Assembly (NCBI RefSeq): GCF_946482605.1
Contig: NZ_CAMLSE010000068.1
Coordinates: 1 to 8,481, forward strand
Reading direction: 5' to 3'
DNA from: an uncultured Dyadobacter sp.
Lineage (GTDB): Bacteria > Bacteroidota > Bacteroidia > Cytophagales > Spirosomataceae
DNA: 8,481 nucleotides
Below the pieces are notes generated by a model. That model was not told the origin of the DNA. It saw only the letters and a list, made by a program, of their open reading frames with translations, and did not search any database. Both the position numbers and the translations under genes were made by a program. This document shows positions 6,237-8,481 of the stretch, piece after piece. Position 1 is the first letter of the stretch, and each line of letters starts with the position of its first letter.

Positions 6237-7253
6237 ATGCAAAGAATAGCACTCGCCTGCGGCTTTTTTACGATCTGTCTGACGACATCCGTCTGGGCTC
6301 AGCAGGGGCAACAGGATACATCTACGCCTTCATGGCTGCCCAAAGAGCAGGTGAAAAAGGACACCGTAACACGTTCCAAAGACCTGAAATCTTTCGTTTC
6401 GGGCCTTGATCCGGTGGTAGGTAGCTCGCTGCCAGGAGGTAAAGGAAAGTCCACCAACCTCTCGACATTGTTCGGAGAAACGATCCCGGACCTGGGTTTG
6501 AAGGTTAAAGAATATAAAAGTCAGAAGAAAGACCGCAAGGCCAGGAAGGAAAAATCCAAACTGGCGAAAGTGCAATATCAGGGCATTCCAATGCAAAGCC
6601 TGTCGGTCAAATACGGTAGCGGTGACCGGGCTACCGTTGAGCTTTTTCACGTATTAAAGGAGTACAAGCCGATCGATCCCTATGCCCGGGCGACGGAAAC
6701 GCGCTGGTACGATAAAAAAGGAAAAAAGCTTAGCTCCGCGGTCATCAAAGAAAAAACGCAGGCGTTGCCGCTGCACGGTTCCTACAAGAAGTATAGCGGT
6801 GAAAACCTGATTGAGGAAGGGTTCTACTATATGGGCGTCAAGGATGGCCGTTGGGTCAAATACGACACCAAATACAATCTGATCGATAAAGCCGTCTGGA
6901 ATCGCGGATTCCCGGCCGATTCCCGCATTGCCTATTACGACTCTGCGCACACGCAGGTAAAGGAAGTGATGCCGGTTGCATTTGGTGAGGTGGAAGGTGA
7001 ATACCTGCAATTTTATAAAGAAGGTCAGCTGGCTGTCGATGGTAAATATGATTCCGGCAAAAAGGTGGGCCGCTGGGTTGAATATTACCAGTTCCGCCGC
7101 CAGCGCAAAAAAGAAACCCAGTATCCGAAAACCGCCTGGGACGATGAATTTGAGCCATTTGTATTGCGGGAATGGGATGAAAAAGGCAAGCTGCTGTACG
7201 ACTACACTAAAGACCCCAGAGCGTCCGCTGAAGAGGAGACCACCGAAAATTAG
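6237..7253 (+). CDS. Secreted MORN-repeat (YwqK-like) protein
   Basis: A 338-residue protein with a clear Sec signal peptide: MQR, a hydrophobic core from residue 4 to 19, and a likely cleavage after SVWA (residue 21). After a Lys/Arg-rich linker (about 88-112, with KKDRKARKEK) come MORN_2/YwqK-type repeats: HGSYKKY...EEGFYYMGVKDGRWVKYD (about 180-210), EGEYLQFYKEGQLAVDGKYD (253-272) and KKVGRWVEYY (275-284), then a diverged LREWDEKGKLLYDY (310-323). The G-x-W and Y/W-Y-D spacing is typical. Databases often label such proteins 'toxin-antitoxin YwqK antitoxin', but no toxin gene is nearby and the signal peptide argues for a periplasmic or surface role, so I would not use that label. ATG at 6237 is chosen because the signal peptide begins there. 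It is divergent from fcl and 85 bases before the membrane protein gene, which could be co-transcribed. Confidence 0.85.
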   Translation: MQRIALACGFFTICLTTSVWAQQGQQDTSTPSWLPKEQVKKDTVTRSKDLKSFVSGLDPVVGSSLPGGKGKSTNLSTLFGETIPDLGLKVKEYKSQKKDRKARKEKSKLAKVQYQGIPMQSLSVKYGSGDRATVELFHVLKEYKPIDPYARATETRWYDKKGKKLSSAVIKEKTQALPLHGSYKKYSGENLIEEGFYYMGVKDGRWVKYDTKYNLIDKAVWNRGFPADSRIAYYDSAHTQVKEVMPVAFGEVEGEYLQFYKEGQLAVDGKYDSGKKVGRWVEYYQFRRQRKKETQYPKTAWDDEFEPFVLREWDEKGKLLYDYTKDPRASAEEETTEN

Positions 7254-7284
7254 GTTTCCCTATGGTTGAAAATCACGGAGCAGG

Positions 7285-7327
7285 TGCTTAATTAGCATAC
7301 CGGTTGGGTTCGAACCTGTCCGCCGGT
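7285..7327. repeat. Cluster of small palindromes before the membrane protein gene
   Basis: Three nested or adjacent symmetric elements occupy most of the 85-base gap: TGCT-TAATT-AGCA (7285-7297), the perfect 10-bp palindrome GGTTCGAACC (7307-7316), and ACCGG (7299-7303) pairing with CCGGT (7323-7327) around it. No T-run follows, so it is not a terminator. It ends 11 bases before the ATG at 7339 and could be a leader structure or an operator. No TAnnTTTG element is visible here. Confidence 0.4.
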
Positions 7328-7338
7328 AACCATCATTT

Positions 7339-8481
7339 ATGTATTTGTCTTTCCTCCGTTTCGTCAGGGAAAAAAGCTGGCTTGCATTGTTACTGTGTCT
7401 TGTACCCGTGTTAATCTACATCTGGGTTTTCAAGGTCATTGCATTGAATGTCAATTATGTGGCTTTCGACGACATTGTCATCCTGGGCATTATACCCGAG
7501 TTTGAAAAAGCTTCTCTGGCAGAGAAATGGAAACTTTTGACTACACTTTTCCCTGAACACCGCCTGGTTTTTTCACGGTCGGTGATCCTTTTTCTGAATA
7601 AAATCTTCGGGAAGGTCGATCTGGTGTGGCCAATGATCATCGCCAACACCTGCTGGGCGCTTTGCACGCTGGTTTTTTACAGGGCATTTCGCAAACTACG
7701 TGTTTCGGTTTGGTATTTTGTTCCGGTAATGTGGCTCTGGTTCAATATCCAGTCGTTCGAGAACATTTTCTGGGGGGTGAGTTCGCTGTGCAATTTTGGG
7801 GTGATCCTGTTTGTATTGTGCGCGCTCTACTTTGCCGTGTACCGACCTGCGCGGCCCGCATTGTCGCTCATTTTTGCCATAATGGCTACCTTCACGTATG
7901 GAAATGGTCTGATGGTTTTCCCGGTAGTCGGATTGATTTTCCTGCTTGGCGGACACCGCAAACAATTCCTGGCAACGCTGATCACTACATTGGTCATAGC
8001 GGGGATTTATTTCATAGACTTCACGCCCATTACCCAGAATCTCGACTTCTCGAACCCCAGGCAGGTGCGGGAAGGTTTCTTCGGTTTCTTCGGATTTATT
8101 GGTTCCTGGGCAACGCTGGCGGCGTACAGCGCACAGCCGGTCAGGCTATACGCCGCCGTTGCAACAGGAATGCTGATGATTGTCACATTGCTGTTTTTGT
8201 ACCGAAAACAATACATACAGTTATGGAATTCCACATGGCAGAAAGCGGCATATCGCAACGATATGGCACTTTTTGCGCTTGGCATTGCCATTTTTACCGG
8301 CATTACGGCCCTCGCACTGACCTACAAGCGCATTCCCACCGACACTTTTGAAGGCATGTTCAAAGGACGGTACCGGATGTACTCCGCCTTGTGGTGTATC
8401 GCATTGTACTTTGCGTTTCTTGCGACTGTCGGGCATGGAACGAGAAAAAAACTGGCGCCGGTGGCACTGATAGCGGCTATG
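7339..8481 (+). CDS. Polytopic membrane protein, possibly GT-C-like glycosyltransferase, 3' truncated
   Basis: The frame from ATG at 7339 is open for 381 codons to the right edge without a stop, so the C-terminus is missing. The product begins MYLSFLRFVREKSWLALLLC and has about ten hydrophobic segments, near residues 14-36, 95-116, 124-137, 148-167, 172-203 (probably two), 209-227, 250-287 (probably two), 309-328 and 347-364. Between the first two segments is a hydrophilic loop with FDD (43-45) and FPEHRLVFSR (71-80). A late loop has FKGRYRMYS (341-349). An acidic motif in the first large loop after TM1 is typical of GT-C glycosyltransferases that use lipid-linked sugars, and polytopic proteins with an EHR-type motif occur in surface-polysaccharide loci as I recall. 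The glycosyltransferase reading is inference; an uncharacterised transporter or polymerase is possible. An in-frame TAA at 7327-7329 fixes this as the first usable ATG. Confidence 0.82.
   Translation, partial: MYLSFLRFVREKSWLALLLCLVPVLIYIWVFKVIALNVNYVAFDDIVILGIIPEFEKASLAEKWKLLTTLFPEHRLVFSRSVILFLNKIFGKVDLVWPMIIANTCWALCTLVFYRAFRKLRVSVWYFVPVMWLWFNIQSFENIFWGVSSLCNFGVILFVLCALYFAVYRPARPALSLIFAIMATFTYGNGLMVFPVVGLIFLLGGHRKQFLATLITTLVIAGIYFIDFTPITQNLDFSNPRQVREGFFGFFGFIGSWATLAAYSAQPVRLYAAVATGMLMIVTLLFLYRKQYIQLWNSTWQKAAYRNDMALFALGIAIFTGITALALTYKRIPTDTFEGMFKGRYRMYSALWCIALYFAFLATVGHGTRKKLAPVALIAAM

Noticed and set aside
6237..7253. Toxin-antitoxin module suggested by YwqK-like repeats
   Set aside because: The protein has a secretion signal and no toxin-like partner adjoins it; the antitoxin label is a naming habit for MORN_2 repeats.
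5178..7332. Recurrent GTTAC/GTAAC or GGTAACC words at 4415, 5178-5204, 6193-6206 and 7326-7332
   Set aside because: Short words with different arm spacing and orientation; numbers are compatible with chance, so no shared operator is claimed.
7299..7333. tRNA-like T-arm sequence (GGTTCGAACC followed by ...ACCA)
   Set aside because: The flanking bases do not pair as a 5-bp T-stem, and no acceptor, D or anticodon arms can be assembled upstream.
7626..8351. A 241-codon plus-strand open frame inside the right-hand region
   Set aside because: It is out of frame with the membrane-protein gene starting at 7339, whose 381-codon frame is longer, hydrophobic in a membrane-like pattern and begins at a sensible ATG. 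The 7626 frame is rich in His, Arg and Cys with no recognisable domain.

Overview
This window looks like ordinary chromosomal DNA from a member of the Bacteroidota, most likely a Cytophagales bacterium of the Dyadobacter/Spirosoma kind. Three things point there. The intergenic regions carry matches to the Bacteroidota -7 promoter element TAnnTTTG. The genes lack clear Shine-Dalgarno sequences and have A-rich leaders. One gene belongs to DUF4301, a family I know mainly from this phylum. The genus is inference.

Layout, left to right: (1) the 5' part of a conserved hypothetical gene on the minus strand, cut by the window edge; (2) a complete UvrD/PcrA-type DNA helicase on the plus strand, starting at TTG; (3) a DUF4301 protein on the plus strand, whose motifs resemble a diverged nucleotide-sugar pyrophosphorylase; (4) a very strong bidirectional terminator and an AT-rich inverted repeat separating it from (5) an Lrp/AsnC-family regulator on the minus strand; (6) GDP-L-fucose synthase (fcl) on the minus strand, starting at GTG; (7) a divergent secreted MORN-repeat (YwqK-like) protein on the plus strand; (8) a large polytopic membrane protein on the plus strand, running off the right edge and possibly a GT-C-like glycosyltransferase.

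The genes form small units and not one pathway. The helicase belongs to DNA repair. fcl makes GDP-L-fucose for surface glycans, and the membrane protein at the right edge may also be a glycan gene. The DUF4301 protein could be another nucleotide-sugar enzyme, but this rests on motifs only. The lrp gene has its own predicted promoter and an upstream 15-mer that matches the E. coli Lrp consensus at 13 of 15 positions, suggesting autoregulation. fcl has no obvious U-tract terminator, so some fcl transcripts may read into lrp and stop at the shared terminator near 4422-4463.

No stretch over 300 bases lacks a gene. I found no mobile element, CRISPR array, tRNA/rRNA or phage gene, and no convincing sign of a novel multi-gene system. 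The items most worth a second look are the DUF4301 motifs, the overlapping divergent promoters between fcl and the MORN gene, the Lrp-like box, and the edge-truncated membrane protein.
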